This document shows, piece after piece, positions 1 through 6,582 of a stretch of DNA of 9,191 nucleotides. Within the stretch, counting starts at the first letter, position 1. Each line of letters opens with the position of its first letter. Under the pieces are notes generated by a model. It was not told the origin of the DNA and did no database searches. It saw only the letters and a program-made list of their open reading frames with translations. A program made the position numbers and the translations under genes. The DNA comes from Parelusimicrobium sp031549165 (lineage in GTDB: Bacteria; Elusimicrobiota; Elusimicrobia; Elusimicrobiales; Elusimicrobiaceae): positions 1-9,191 of the forward strand of contig JAVBQE010000114.1 in the NCBI GenBank assembly GCA_031549165.1. Reading direction: 5' to 3'.

Positions 1-453
1 TATCCGGGTCTTAAGTGTTACAGGCACGCGCACGGAGTTTACCGCCGCTTCCACCAAAGAAGCAAGCTTAATCTCGTCTTTAATAAGCACGCAGCCTGCG
101 CCGGCGTTATTTATTTTTTTAACAGGGCAGCCTGCGTTAATATCTATAACATCCGCGCCCGCCGCCTCCGCTTGTTTAGCGGCAAGAGAAATGCTTTGCG
201 GCGTGGAGCCAAAAATTTGCATGCTCATCGGGTGCTCGCGCTGGTCTACAACAAGCATACGTGCGCTGCGCGCGCTGTCGTGGCGTAATGCCTCGGCGGA
301 CACCATCTCCGCACATACCAGCCCCGCACCGCCCTCAAGGCATAAAATCCTGAAAGGAGTGTCCGTAATGCCCGCCATAGGTGCAAGCATTAAATTGTTT
401 TTTAACGAAACGCCGCCTACAGCAAGCGGGCCGAAGGTTATTGTTTTATCCAT
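1..453 (-). CDS. dusB: tRNA-dihydrouridine synthase, DusB type (C-terminus off the left edge)
   Basis: This is the first 151 codons of a flavin-dependent tRNA-dihydrouridine synthase, which reduces a D-loop uridine of tRNA to dihydrouridine using FMN and NADPH in the cytoplasm. Visible motifs are the FMN-barrel opening LAPMAGITDTPFR (residues 23-35), CAEM (47-50), QIFG (79-82), and the active-site signature DINAGCP (104-110), whose Cys109 is the family's catalytic acid. These are followed by KKINNAGAGC (112-121) and VTLKTR (145-150), where the window ends. Family proteins are about 320 residues, so roughly the second half, including the helical tRNA-binding domain, is missing. The ATG at 453 lies inside the end of the upstream lipoprotein gene, giving a 16-base overlap. 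No good ribosome-binding site precedes it, so translational coupling is likely. The family assignment is firm. DusB rather than another Dus subfamily is inferred from the N-terminal motifs. Confidence 0.93.
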   Translation of the reverse strand, partial: MDKTITFGPLAVGGVSLKNNLMLAPMAGITDTPFRILCLEGGAGLVCAEMVSAEALRHDSARSARMLVVDQREHPMSMQIFGSTPQSISLAAKQAEAAGADVIDINAGCPVKKINNAGAGCVLIKDEIKLASLVEAAVNSVRVPVTLKTRI

Positions 454-1901
454 CCTAAATTTTTTGGCGCGTGTATTTTCTTTTGCTTAGCCAAACAACT
501 TCTTAAAACCGCTCTTATGTCTACCTGTGTGTTTTTAAACTCCACAACATTAACAAAGTCATCCGTACCAAAACCGCCCGCTATAATATGGTCCGTGGTG
601 GCCATGCGGTAAATAGTTTCCGCGCGCACTTCTGAGCCGTGGATTTTTATTTTTTTTATTTTTTTATAGTCAGATGACTTTGGGTCATACTCTACGCTAA
701 GGCCCGAAATTTGCGGAAAGTTGTATGCGGACAGAAGCGCACTTTCAAGCATGTTTTTAAGCTCTTCTCCTCTAAAACGCACACTCATAATAGTGTCTGC
801 GAAAGGATAAATTTCGTACAAAGAATAGTCCGTCACTTTGCCCGCTTTAATGCCGGCGCGTATGGAGTTGGAGTTTACTATAGCTATATCCGTTTTGCCC
901 CAGGTTTTTATACAGTCCGCTATCATAAAGCCGAGAGGGGACGGCTCGTTTTGCAGTGTTTTAATATCTTCGTCCGCCTCAGTAATGGTGGCATTTAATT
1001 TTCTGTGTGCGTCTTTTCTAAAAGTATCAGTTAAAGCTTTAATCTCTGCGTCCTCGCCATAATTATCTTTAAAAAGCGGCAGGTTTTCAAAAAATATTTT
1101 CGTTATCTTATTTTCCTGACTTAGGTTTAAACGCATCTTTCCTACCGTGGTAAGAAAGCCGTTTGTTTTGGCTATAAAGGTACTGTTTTTCCAGTAGCCT
1201 TCTTCTTCCCCCTCATCAAAGTTAGACGTGCTTAAAATAATATCTATGCCTTCCACTTCTTCTACAAACTGGCTTTCGTTATATTTGCTGTCATCCATGC
1301 TGGTGTTTAAAACGAGGACGATAATATCAGCGCCCGCTTTTTTTAAGAAGGCTATTTGCTCTTTGGAATTCTCCACCTCGTCCTTAAGCGCGATAGCCGT
1401 TCTCTGCGAAGCAAACTCCGCTGTGGAAGGAATGAAAGAAAAGAAACCGAACTTTATGCCGTTTGTTTCCTTAATAAAACTTTTTTTAGTGTTGGCTATG
1501 CTTTCTTGCATATTAGAAATAAGTATGGGAAATTTAGCAGCCTTAAAAACCGGGAACATATTATTAAGCCCCGCGTCCACCTCTTCATTGCCCACGCAGG
1601 ACAGCGTATAGCCCAGCCTGCCCATCACCTCAACAGCAAACTTGCCTTTATCTAAAAAGCCCTCAGCCGTGCCGGCAAACCAGTTGCCGCTGTCTATGAG
1701 AAGATAAGGATTTTTCTCACGCAAAAGGATGTTTTTCAGAACTGCAAATCCACCGGTATCTTTATCTTTGTACTTCTGCTCGGGCCGAGCCCAGTAAAAA
1801 CCGGAAATATCGCCTGTATGATAGAGAACAACAGTCTTAACTTCCTGACGCTCGCAGGCCGCTAAAAATAAAAAAGGCAACAGCGTTAAAAATTTTTTCA
1901 T
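438..1901 (-). CDS. Lipoprotein of the 5'-nucleotidase family with a degraded metal site (probable pseudoenzyme)
   Basis: The 487-residue protein opens with a lipoprotein signal: MKK, a hydrophobic stretch, then LAAC with lipidated Cys16. Residue +2 is Glu rather than Asp, which in proteobacterial rules favours the outer membrane. The fold is that of UshA-like 5'-nucleotidases, with a metallophosphatase domain (about 22-270) and a 5'-nucleotidase C-terminal domain (about 300-470). Aligned by eye to its neighbour at 1898-3367, the metal motifs are eroded: HTGDISG (28-34) for HTSDTHG, DSGN (70-73) for DSGD, GNEE (104-107) for GNHD, Asn199 for the catalytic-domain His, and STSNF (224-228) for GGHAH. 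Five of seven expected ligands are changed, with Asp31 and Asn105 remaining. The C-terminal half looks normal: NSNSIRAG (343-350) matches the substrate-binding N-x-x-x-I-R region, followed by YPFADT (365-370) and GGFGTDDF (442-449). It starts through an ATGA overlap with the upstream paralogue. It is probably not a metal-dependent hydrolase on its own. A ligand-binding or partner-subunit role is inference. Confidence 0.85.
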   Translation of the reverse strand: MKKFLTLLPFLFLAACERQEVKTVVLYHTGDISGFYWARPEQKYKDKDTGGFAVLKNILLREKNPYLLIDSGNWFAGTAEGFLDKGKFAVEVMGRLGYTLSCVGNEEVDAGLNNMFPVFKAAKFPILISNMQESIANTKKSFIKETNGIKFGFFSFIPSTAEFASQRTAIALKDEVENSKEQIAFLKKAGADIIVLVLNTSMDDSKYNESQFVEEVEGIDIILSTSNFDEGEEEGYWKNSTFIAKTNGFLTTVGKMRLNLSQENKITKIFFENLPLFKDNYGEDAEIKALTDTFRKDAHRKLNATITEADEDIKTLQNEPSPLGFMIADCIKTWGKTDIAIVNSNSIRAGIKAGKVTDYSLYEIYPFADTIMSVRFRGEELKNMLESALLSAYNFPQISGLSVEYDPKSSDYKKIKKIKIHGSEVRAETIYRMATTDHIIAGGFGTDDFVNVVEFKNTQVDIRAVLRSCLAKQKKIHAPKNLGWIKQ

Positions 1902-3367
1902 TTTACAATTCTCATGCGGCAGACTTCCGGCGCGCGAAGCGCCGTACCTGTTTTAAGGCTGTCTTCCACAAGTTCTACTAAAGTTTTCGTGCCCAGCACA
2001 TTTTTTTTGTCCGACGGTATTTTTGCAAATTGCCAAAAAGTGCCAACGCCGCTGAATATAAAGCTTGTGGCGGCTATGCGGTATTTCTTATCACCATCAA
2101 CCTCTTCGCCGTTTATTGTGATGATAATGTCTTTAGGCTTTTTATTTAACAGGCGGTATTTTACTTCTATTCCTGCATAATTTAATTTTGAAACCCCGCC
2201 GGGAACAATATTGCCTCGGACAAGAGTTTTTAAGAACGCGCCCGTCACTTCGGCCATCATTATCTCATCTTCCGGGTGGGGATAAACTTCTAAAATATTT
2301 CTTTTTGTTACGGGGCCTTTATTAAAATCTCCCGCAGTAGCGCCTACGCTTATAAGCGCTATCTGCGCGCCATAAGGCTTTGCGTAAGCAAGCATAATAT
2401 CTGCCAGCAAATTATCCGCAGGGGAATCTGCGCAGTCTGCCTGCGTTGTGCGCTGTGTTATAAGTTCTGCGCACATGCCTAAAGGCTCGTCTACTCCTTG
2501 TACGCGCATGGCGGCGGCCAGCTCTTTTACACGCGCGTCTTCACTTGTAACTTTTGTGTCCAGCGCGATATATTCTTTTTTTACAGAAAGTAATTTATTT
2601 GTTTTGTCATCAATATCTAAAACTATGCGCGAAACATTTTCAACATGCGCGCCGGACTCCACATAATATGTGCCGTTTACTTGTTTAAAAATATTTTTAT
2701 GCGCGTGCCCGCCCAAAACTATATTTATACGCCCTTCAAAGAGCCCTTCGGAAAAAATGTCCGTGCTGTCTTTACGCGGGCTCCAGCCATCATACATGGT
2801 CCAGTGCACTAAAGCTACCACCACGTCCGGATGTTCCGCCTCAAGTTTTGGCAAAGCCTTCTTCATGGCGCTGCCCGGCAGTGTAACTTTATAAGAAGTT
2901 TTGCCGCCTTCTTTGGCAATGCCTATAACACCTATTTTTGCGCCGCCTATATCAAAAATTTTGTGTGGAACAAGTCCGTCTAACAACTTGTCCCCTTTGT
3001 AAACATTAGCGGCGATTATGGGAAATTTCGCTTTGGAAAGCATATTGTTAACGCCGTCGTCGCCAAAATAAAAGTCGTGGTTGCCAAGGGTGGCGCCGGA
3101 GTAGCCCACAGCGTTCATCATCTCTATGCTTTTAATGCCTTTAGAGCGCGTAGCTTCTAAATATCCTTCACCGAAATCTCCGGAATCCAAAAGAATAAAG
3201 GGTAAAGGTTCCTTATCAACCAACGCCTTTAACGCGGCAAAACCGCCAATGCCGTTTTGCGGATAAAATGCACCGTGCGTGTCTGACGTGTGGTAAATTA
3301 CAATCTTTTTTGCGCTTAAATTTAGCGCAAAAAAGAGAATGTAAAATACTAGAAGCAACTTTTTCAT
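1898..3367 (-). CDS. Secreted 5'-nucleotidase / metallophosphatase family protein
   Basis: The 489-residue protein has a cleavable signal peptide (about residues 1-19, ending LSA before KK) and no lipobox, so it is expected in the periplasm. The N-terminal calcineurin-like metallophosphatase domain has every expected ligand motif: HTSDTHG (26-32; Asp29, His31), LLDSGD (59-64; Asp64), GNHD (95-98; Asn96, His97), ALVHW (185-189; His188) and GGHAH (219-223; His221, His223). The C-terminal 5'-nucleotidase domain is recognisable by SPADNLLADI (315-324) and VYPHPEDE (361-368). However, the usual N-G-G-x-I-R stretch is replaced by SVGATAGD (340-347), and the late aromatic region reads SGVGTFWQF (439-447). 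Hydrolysis of a phosphate ester is therefore well supported, but a nucleotide substrate is less certain. The gene overlaps the phosphorylase upstream and the lipoprotein paralogue downstream by ATGA each time, with no strong ribosome-binding site, indicating one translationally coupled unit. Confidence 0.9.
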   Translation of the reverse strand: MKKLLLVFYILFFALNLSAKKIVIYHTSDTHGAFYPQNGIGGFAALKALVDKEPLPFILLDSGDFGEGYLEATRSKGIKSIEMMNAVGYSGATLGNHDFYFGDDGVNNMLSKAKFPIIAANVYKGDKLLDGLVPHKIFDIGGAKIGVIGIAKEGGKTSYKVTLPGSAMKKALPKLEAEHPDVVVALVHWTMYDGWSPRKDSTDIFSEGLFEGRINIVLGGHAHKNIFKQVNGTYYVESGAHVENVSRIVLDIDDKTNKLLSVKKEYIALDTKVTSEDARVKELAAAMRVQGVDEPLGMCAELITQRTTQADCADSPADNLLADIMLAYAKPYGAQIALISVGATAGDFNKGPVTKRNILEVYPHPEDEIMMAEVTGAFLKTLVRGNIVPGGVSKLNYAGIEVKYRLLNKKPKDIIITINGEEVDGDKKYRIAATSFIFSGVGTFWQFAKIPSDKKNVLGTKTLVELVEDSLKTGTALRAPEVCRMRIVK

Positions 3368-4107
3368 TTAAAAATCTCTAAACAAACTTCAAGGTTGCGC
3401 CGCATGGCGGCGTCAGTTTTTTTGTCGCCGAAAGCAGGCTCCCATTTATAGTTGGCCAGTTGGTCGCTTATGGCAAAAACGGCGGCGGCGGGCACTTTGT
3501 AATGCTCCGCTATGGAAAAAGCGGCAGCGGCCTCCATCTCCACCGTCATAACACCCTTTTCCTGATAGTGTAAAATTTCTTCTTTTGTTTCACGAAACAA
3601 AACATCTGTCGTCCATGTAAGGCCTTTTTTTATATTGTCTTTTGTAAAAGAGCTCTCCAGTTTATCCGTTAAATTTTTGTCCGGATAAGCGATGTCTGAA
3701 TATGGAATATATGAGGAGGAAACGCCCTCGTCACGCACCGCACCGCTACAGAGCACAATGTCTCCTATATTTAAAGACTGTTGCAAAGAGCCTGCTATCC
3801 CGGTTAAAATAAACCGCTTTGCGCCCAGGCCTATCAACACTTCCATAGCCATAGCCATAGCAGGGTTACCCATGCCAAAGTTAGTGGCAAAAGCGACATT
3901 TTTACCATCAAACACATATACGTCTCCGCCCCAGTTGAGGACGTGTTTTTTGGTTTTATAATTATTAGCCACAGTGTTGGTTAAAATTGTCGTGGGGCAA
4001 AAAATAATATTTTCCGGCACGCGCAGCGCCTCTCTGGAATGCTTTAAATAGTCCACTATTGTGGAAACCGCGGGAAGAGCATGTTTTTTTTCTTTATTAT
4101 ATCTCAC
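3364..4107 (-). CDS. Nucleoside phosphorylase, PNP/UDP family
   Basis: The 247-residue cytoplasmic protein belongs to the PNP/uridine phosphorylase superfamily, which cleaves nucleosides with phosphate to free base and ribose-1-phosphate. Visible signatures are GMGNPAMAMAMEVL (78-91), GIAGSL (103-108), GDIVLCSGAVRDEG (115-128), the ribose-binding VEMEAAA (189-195), and SDQ (214-216), where Asp215 matches the purine-contacting Asp of PNP and MTA/SAH nucleosidase. That Asp favours a purine over uridine. The canonical N-terminal GDPxR phosphate loop is not visible: residues 11-50 read differently, so phosphate binding or even nucleosidase activity is open. The start is a GTG at 4107 with GAGAG at 4119-4115 seven bases upstream. 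The next in-frame Met is residue 79, inside the fold. It heads a minus-strand unit with two exported nucleotidase-family proteins, which suggests nucleoside salvage. The family is sure, the exact substrate is not. Confidence 0.9.
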   Translation of the reverse strand: MRYNKEKKHALPAVSTIVDYLKHSREALRVPENIIFCPTTILTNTVANNYKTKKHVLNWGGDVYVFDGKNVAFATNFGMGNPAMAMAMEVLIGLGAKRFILTGIAGSLQQSLNIGDIVLCSGAVRDEGVSSSYIPYSDIAYPDKNLTDKLESSFTKDNIKKGLTWTTDVLFRETKEEILHYQEKGVMTVEMEAAAAFSIAEHYKVPAAAVFAISDQLANYKWEPAFGDKKTDAAMRRNLEVCLEIFK

Positions 4108-4173
4108 AATTTTTCTCTCGTATTTTGTAAAATTTAAGTGTATATATTAATTCTACAAAAAAGGACGTGTGAC
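4108..4173. promoter_or_regulatory. Short divergent intergenic region between phosphorylase and transporter units
   Basis: These 66 AT-rich bases separate two divergent units, so promoters for both must lie here or overlap the coding ends. On the minus strand a TTGTAG box (about 4156-4151) lies 16 bases upstream of TAAATT, with a 4/6 match to the -10 consensus. On the plus strand TATATT (4143-4148) could be a -10 but lacks a convincing -35 at normal spacing. These calls are weak. What is firm is only the divergent arrangement and the lack of room for another gene. Confidence 0.3.
4161..4165 (+). promoter_or_regulatory. Ribosome-binding site setting the transporter start
   Basis: AAGGA lies eight bases before the ATG at 4174. 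This favours 4174 over an in-frame GTG at 4138, which would add a polar 12-residue extension (MYILILQKRTCD) and has no ribosome-binding site. Confidence 0.75.
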
Positions 4174-5586
4174 ATGTTAGCAACTTTAGGTGCGGTAATA
4201 GACCGCATAAACAGCATAATCTGGGGCCCGCCGATGATTACCTTAATTTTCGGCCTTGGCATATATTTTACATTCAAACTCGCTTTTATACAAAAATTAT
4301 TATTTAAAGGTATTTACTTCTCCGTCCGCCCGGAAAAGGGCAAGGGCGAGGTAAGCAGCTTTGGCGCGCTCGCCGTTACTATAGCAGCCACCGTAGGCAC
4401 AGGCAGCATTATAGGCGTGACAACCGCCATTGCTAAGGGTGGGCCGGGCGCTATTTTTTGGATGGTGTTTGCGGGCATTTTTAACTTCGCTATAAAATAT
4501 GCAGAATGCTTCCTTTCCATCAAATACAGAACCCGCGCCGACGGCGGGGAATACGTGGGCGGGCCGATGTACGTAATGCGTGATGTTTTGAAATATAAAA
4601 AACTCGCTGTTCTTTTTGCTGTCGGCATACTATTTATGGCCGCCACCGGCGGCAGCAGCCTGCAGGCAAGCTCTATTGCAGAAGTGTTAAGAGACGGATT
4701 TTTAATTAACCCGTGGATAAGCGCTATATTTGTCTGCGCAGCAACGGCAGCCGTAGTGCTCGGCGGCGTAAAAAGAATAGCAAGCTACTGCGAATGGCTG
4801 GTGCCTTTAATGGGCGGGGCGTACTTGCTAGTAGCAATAATAGCCGTGTGCATGCATTTGGACAGAGTTTTCCCGATGATATGGCTTATTATTGAGTCCG
4901 CATTTACCGGTAAAGCCGCCATAGGCGGCGCTGTGGGCGTAGGCATAATAGCGATAGCCCAAAGCATGGTTGCCGCACTTGAAATGGGCGTTACCAGAAG
5001 TGTGCTGGCCACGGAATCCGCGCTAGGCTCCGCGCCTATCGTTGCGGCGGCGGCTAAAACAAAGATTCCCGCTAAGCAGGCGCTCATTAGCGCGACATCT
5101 GTTTTCTGGACAATTCTAATTTGCTTTTTAACAGGCATTGTAATTTTACTGGCGGGCGACTGGCAGAACCCGGCGCTTTTTGCTGCCGACTTAACCAACA
5201 GTGCGTTTAAAACTATCCCGTATATAGGCACGCCTATTCTGGTGTTTTCTTTGACGGTGTTTTCATTTACCACAATTATCGGCTGGGCTTATTACGGGGA
5301 AAAGGCAATACAGTTTTTAACCGGCAATAAGTGGATTATGCCTTTTAGAATTATCTTTGTCACGCTGGTTTTTATAGGCGGAATTTTAGGGTCTGAATTT
5401 GTGTGGGGCTTAAGGCTTACGGCAGAACAGTCCATAGCCGTAGCAGGAAGCAAGGTTACAAACCTTATGTGGGGGCTGGCCGTGTTTGTTATGGCTTTTC
5501 TTGTGCTTCCCAACATCTACGCAACATGGAAATTAAGAGACGTTATTAAAAAAGACACTTTAAGATTTATCAAAAAAATAAAGTAG
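4174..5586 (+). CDS. AGCS-family amino-acid:cation symporter (alanine/glycine carrier family)
   Basis: The 470-residue, many-spanning inner-membrane protein belongs to the sodium:alanine/glycine symporter (AGCS) family, which imports small amino acids with Na+ or H+. Family marks in order are WGPPMITLIFGLGIYFTFKL (17-36), SSFGAL (61-66), AATVGTGSIIGV (71-82), GGPGAIFWM (89-97), GGPMYVMRD (129-137), GVTRSVLATESALGSAP (272-288) and the late signature GWAYYGEKAIQ (370-380). Length is typical. Two positions usually occupied by Asn are different: GTGN is GTGS here, and the SNEAG-type segment reads ATESALG. The Gln of the family's SSFQAL segment is also Gly. The substrate could therefore differ from alanine or glycine. 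It is followed 26 bases later by the CorA-like gene in the same direction, probably co-transcribed. The family call is strong, the substrate unknown. Confidence 0.9.
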   Translation: MLATLGAVIDRINSIIWGPPMITLIFGLGIYFTFKLAFIQKLLFKGIYFSVRPEKGKGEVSSFGALAVTIAATVGTGSIIGVTTAIAKGGPGAIFWMVFAGIFNFAIKYAECFLSIKYRTRADGGEYVGGPMYVMRDVLKYKKLAVLFAVGILFMAATGGSSLQASSIAEVLRDGFLINPWISAIFVCAATAAVVLGGVKRIASYCEWLVPLMGGAYLLVAIIAVCMHLDRVFPMIWLIIESAFTGKAAIGGAVGVGIIAIAQSMVAALEMGVTRSVLATESALGSAPIVAAAAKTKIPAKQALISATSVFWTILICFLTGIVILLAGDWQNPALFAADLTNSAFKTIPYIGTPILVFSLTVFSFTTIIGWAYYGEKAIQFLTGNKWIMPFRIIFVTLVFIGGILGSEFVWGLRLTAEQSIAVAGSKVTNLMWGLAVFVMAFLVLPNIYATWKLRDVIKKDTLRFIKKIK

Positions 5587-5612
5587 AATAGGAAGAGTAT
5601 TTTAGGTGCGCT

Positions 5613-6527
5613 ATGTCTAAAAAATATACTTTTGAAAATAATAAACTTGTTGAAACAGAGGCAGATAACGCAGCCGTTTATCTGTATACTTCGCCCAGCT
5701 TAGAAGAGCAGAAGTACCTTGTTGACCATTTTAAAATAGACGAGCACACCCTCGCCTCCTCCATGGACCCGGAAGAAATTGCGCGTATAGAGTTTGAGCC
5801 TAATCACGCTGCAATGATTTTTAAGAGGCCTAAAAATTACTCCGGCAAAGACCAGTTGGAATTTAAAGTGGCTTCCATGGGTATGTTCTTGTACGAGGAC
5901 AAACTGGTGGTTGTGTTGTCCGAAGACATACCGCTTTTCGTCGGCAAGCGCTTTGCAAACGTAACTTCTCCGCAGGAAGTATTTCTGAAAATCATCTACA
6001 ATGCCATTGCGCATTACTTAGAGCATTTGCGTGTTATTACATTAATTTCAGAAGAAATTGAAGATAAAATGACGGAGTCCATGGACAACAAATATCTTCT
6101 TAATCTGCTCAGCCTGGAAAAGTCTCTCGTGTATTATGTTAACGCTATTACTTCTAACGGTTTTGTGTTTAACCGCGTTTTAAGTTTAGCCCCGCGCCTT
6201 TGGCTCAATGAAACGCAGAAAGAGGTTTTGGAAGATATTATCGTTGAAAACAACCAGTGCCAAAAGCAGGCGGAAATTGATTATGACATTTTGGCGCTGC
6301 TCATTGAGGCGCGAGCAAACGTTATCAACAATAACTTAAACATACTCATTAAAAAGCTTACCACCATTACAATTTGTTTAATGTTTCCGTCGTTTATAGT
6401 AAGCTTGTTTTCAATGAACGTGGGCATCCCGCTAGCGGAGCATGCGCACGCATTCTGGATAATTTGCTCCTTAGCGGCGCTTTCTGTAATAGGCATAATA
6501 GCATTCTGGAAATATAAGAAGTGGTAA
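5613..6527 (+). CDS. CorA-family divalent metal ion channel/transporter with an SMN motif
   Basis: The 304-residue protein has CorA architecture: a long soluble N-terminal domain (about 1-240) with a helical stalk, then two membrane segments near the end (about 249-267 and 279-299) and a short basic tail, KYKKW. CorA proteins are pentameric channels carrying Mg2+, Co2+ or Ni2+ into the cytoplasm. The pre-TM1 segment NNLNILIKKLTTIT (240-253) and TM1 ending in SLFSMNVGIP (264-273) fit the family. The near-invariant GMN selectivity motif is SMN here (267-269): Asn269 and Met268 are kept, Gly is Ser. The start has AGGTG (5604-5608) four bases upstream, with a further GGAAGAG at 5591. It probably shares a transcript with the amino-acid carrier 26 bases upstream and ends at the hairpin after 6538. 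A metal-transport role is well supported by fold, ion preference is not. Confidence 0.87.
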   Translation: MSKKYTFENNKLVETEADNAAVYLYTSPSLEEQKYLVDHFKIDEHTLASSMDPEEIARIEFEPNHAAMIFKRPKNYSGKDQLEFKVASMGMFLYEDKLVVVLSEDIPLFVGKRFANVTSPQEVFLKIIYNAIAHYLEHLRVITLISEEIEDKMTESMDNKYLLNLLSLEKSLVYYVNAITSNGFVFNRVLSLAPRLWLNETQKEVLEDIIVENNQCQKQAEIDYDILALLIEARANVINNNLNILIKKLTTITICLMFPSFIVSLFSMNVGIPLAEHAHAFWIICSLAALSVIGIIAFWKYKKW

Positions 6528-6537
6528 AGTTTTAAAT

Positions 6538-6571
6538 AAAAAAGAGCGGCTTTTGAGGCCGCTCTTTTTTT
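6538..6571. terminator. Bidirectional intrinsic terminator between corA-like gene and glyA
   Basis: A perfect 13-bp stem, AAAAAAGAGCGGC (6538-6550) with GCCGCTCTTTTTT (6558-6570), encloses the 7-base loop TTTTGAG. The A-tract on one side and T-tract on the other let it act in either direction. It lies 10 bases past the CorA-like stop and about 12 bases past the glyA stop, so it can end both convergent units. Confidence 0.9.
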
Positions 6572-6582
6572 GTTTCTAATTT

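Noticed and set aside
191..490. Plus-strand open reading frame of 99 codons
   Set aside because: It lies opposite the clearly coding dusB start and the lipoprotein end, and its translation has no recognisable motif.
1228..1655. Two overlapping plus-strand open frames of about 100-127 codons
   Set aside because: Both are antisense to the lipoprotein gene, lack ribosome-binding sites, and show shadow-type composition.
3843..3862. Short tandem repeat of CATAGC in the phosphorylase gene
   Set aside because: Three copies encode the Ala-Met run within the conserved GMGNPAMAMAMEVL segment, so it is explained by protein sequence.
4138..4173. Upstream GTG start for the transporter
   Set aside because: No ribosome-binding site precedes it, and the added residues do not look like family sequence. 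ATG at 4174 has AAGGA at good spacing.
4785..5273. Minus-strand 162-codon open frame inside the transporter gene
   Set aside because: It is the antisense of a GC-rich membrane-protein sequence with strong family signatures on the plus strand. No independent coding evidence.
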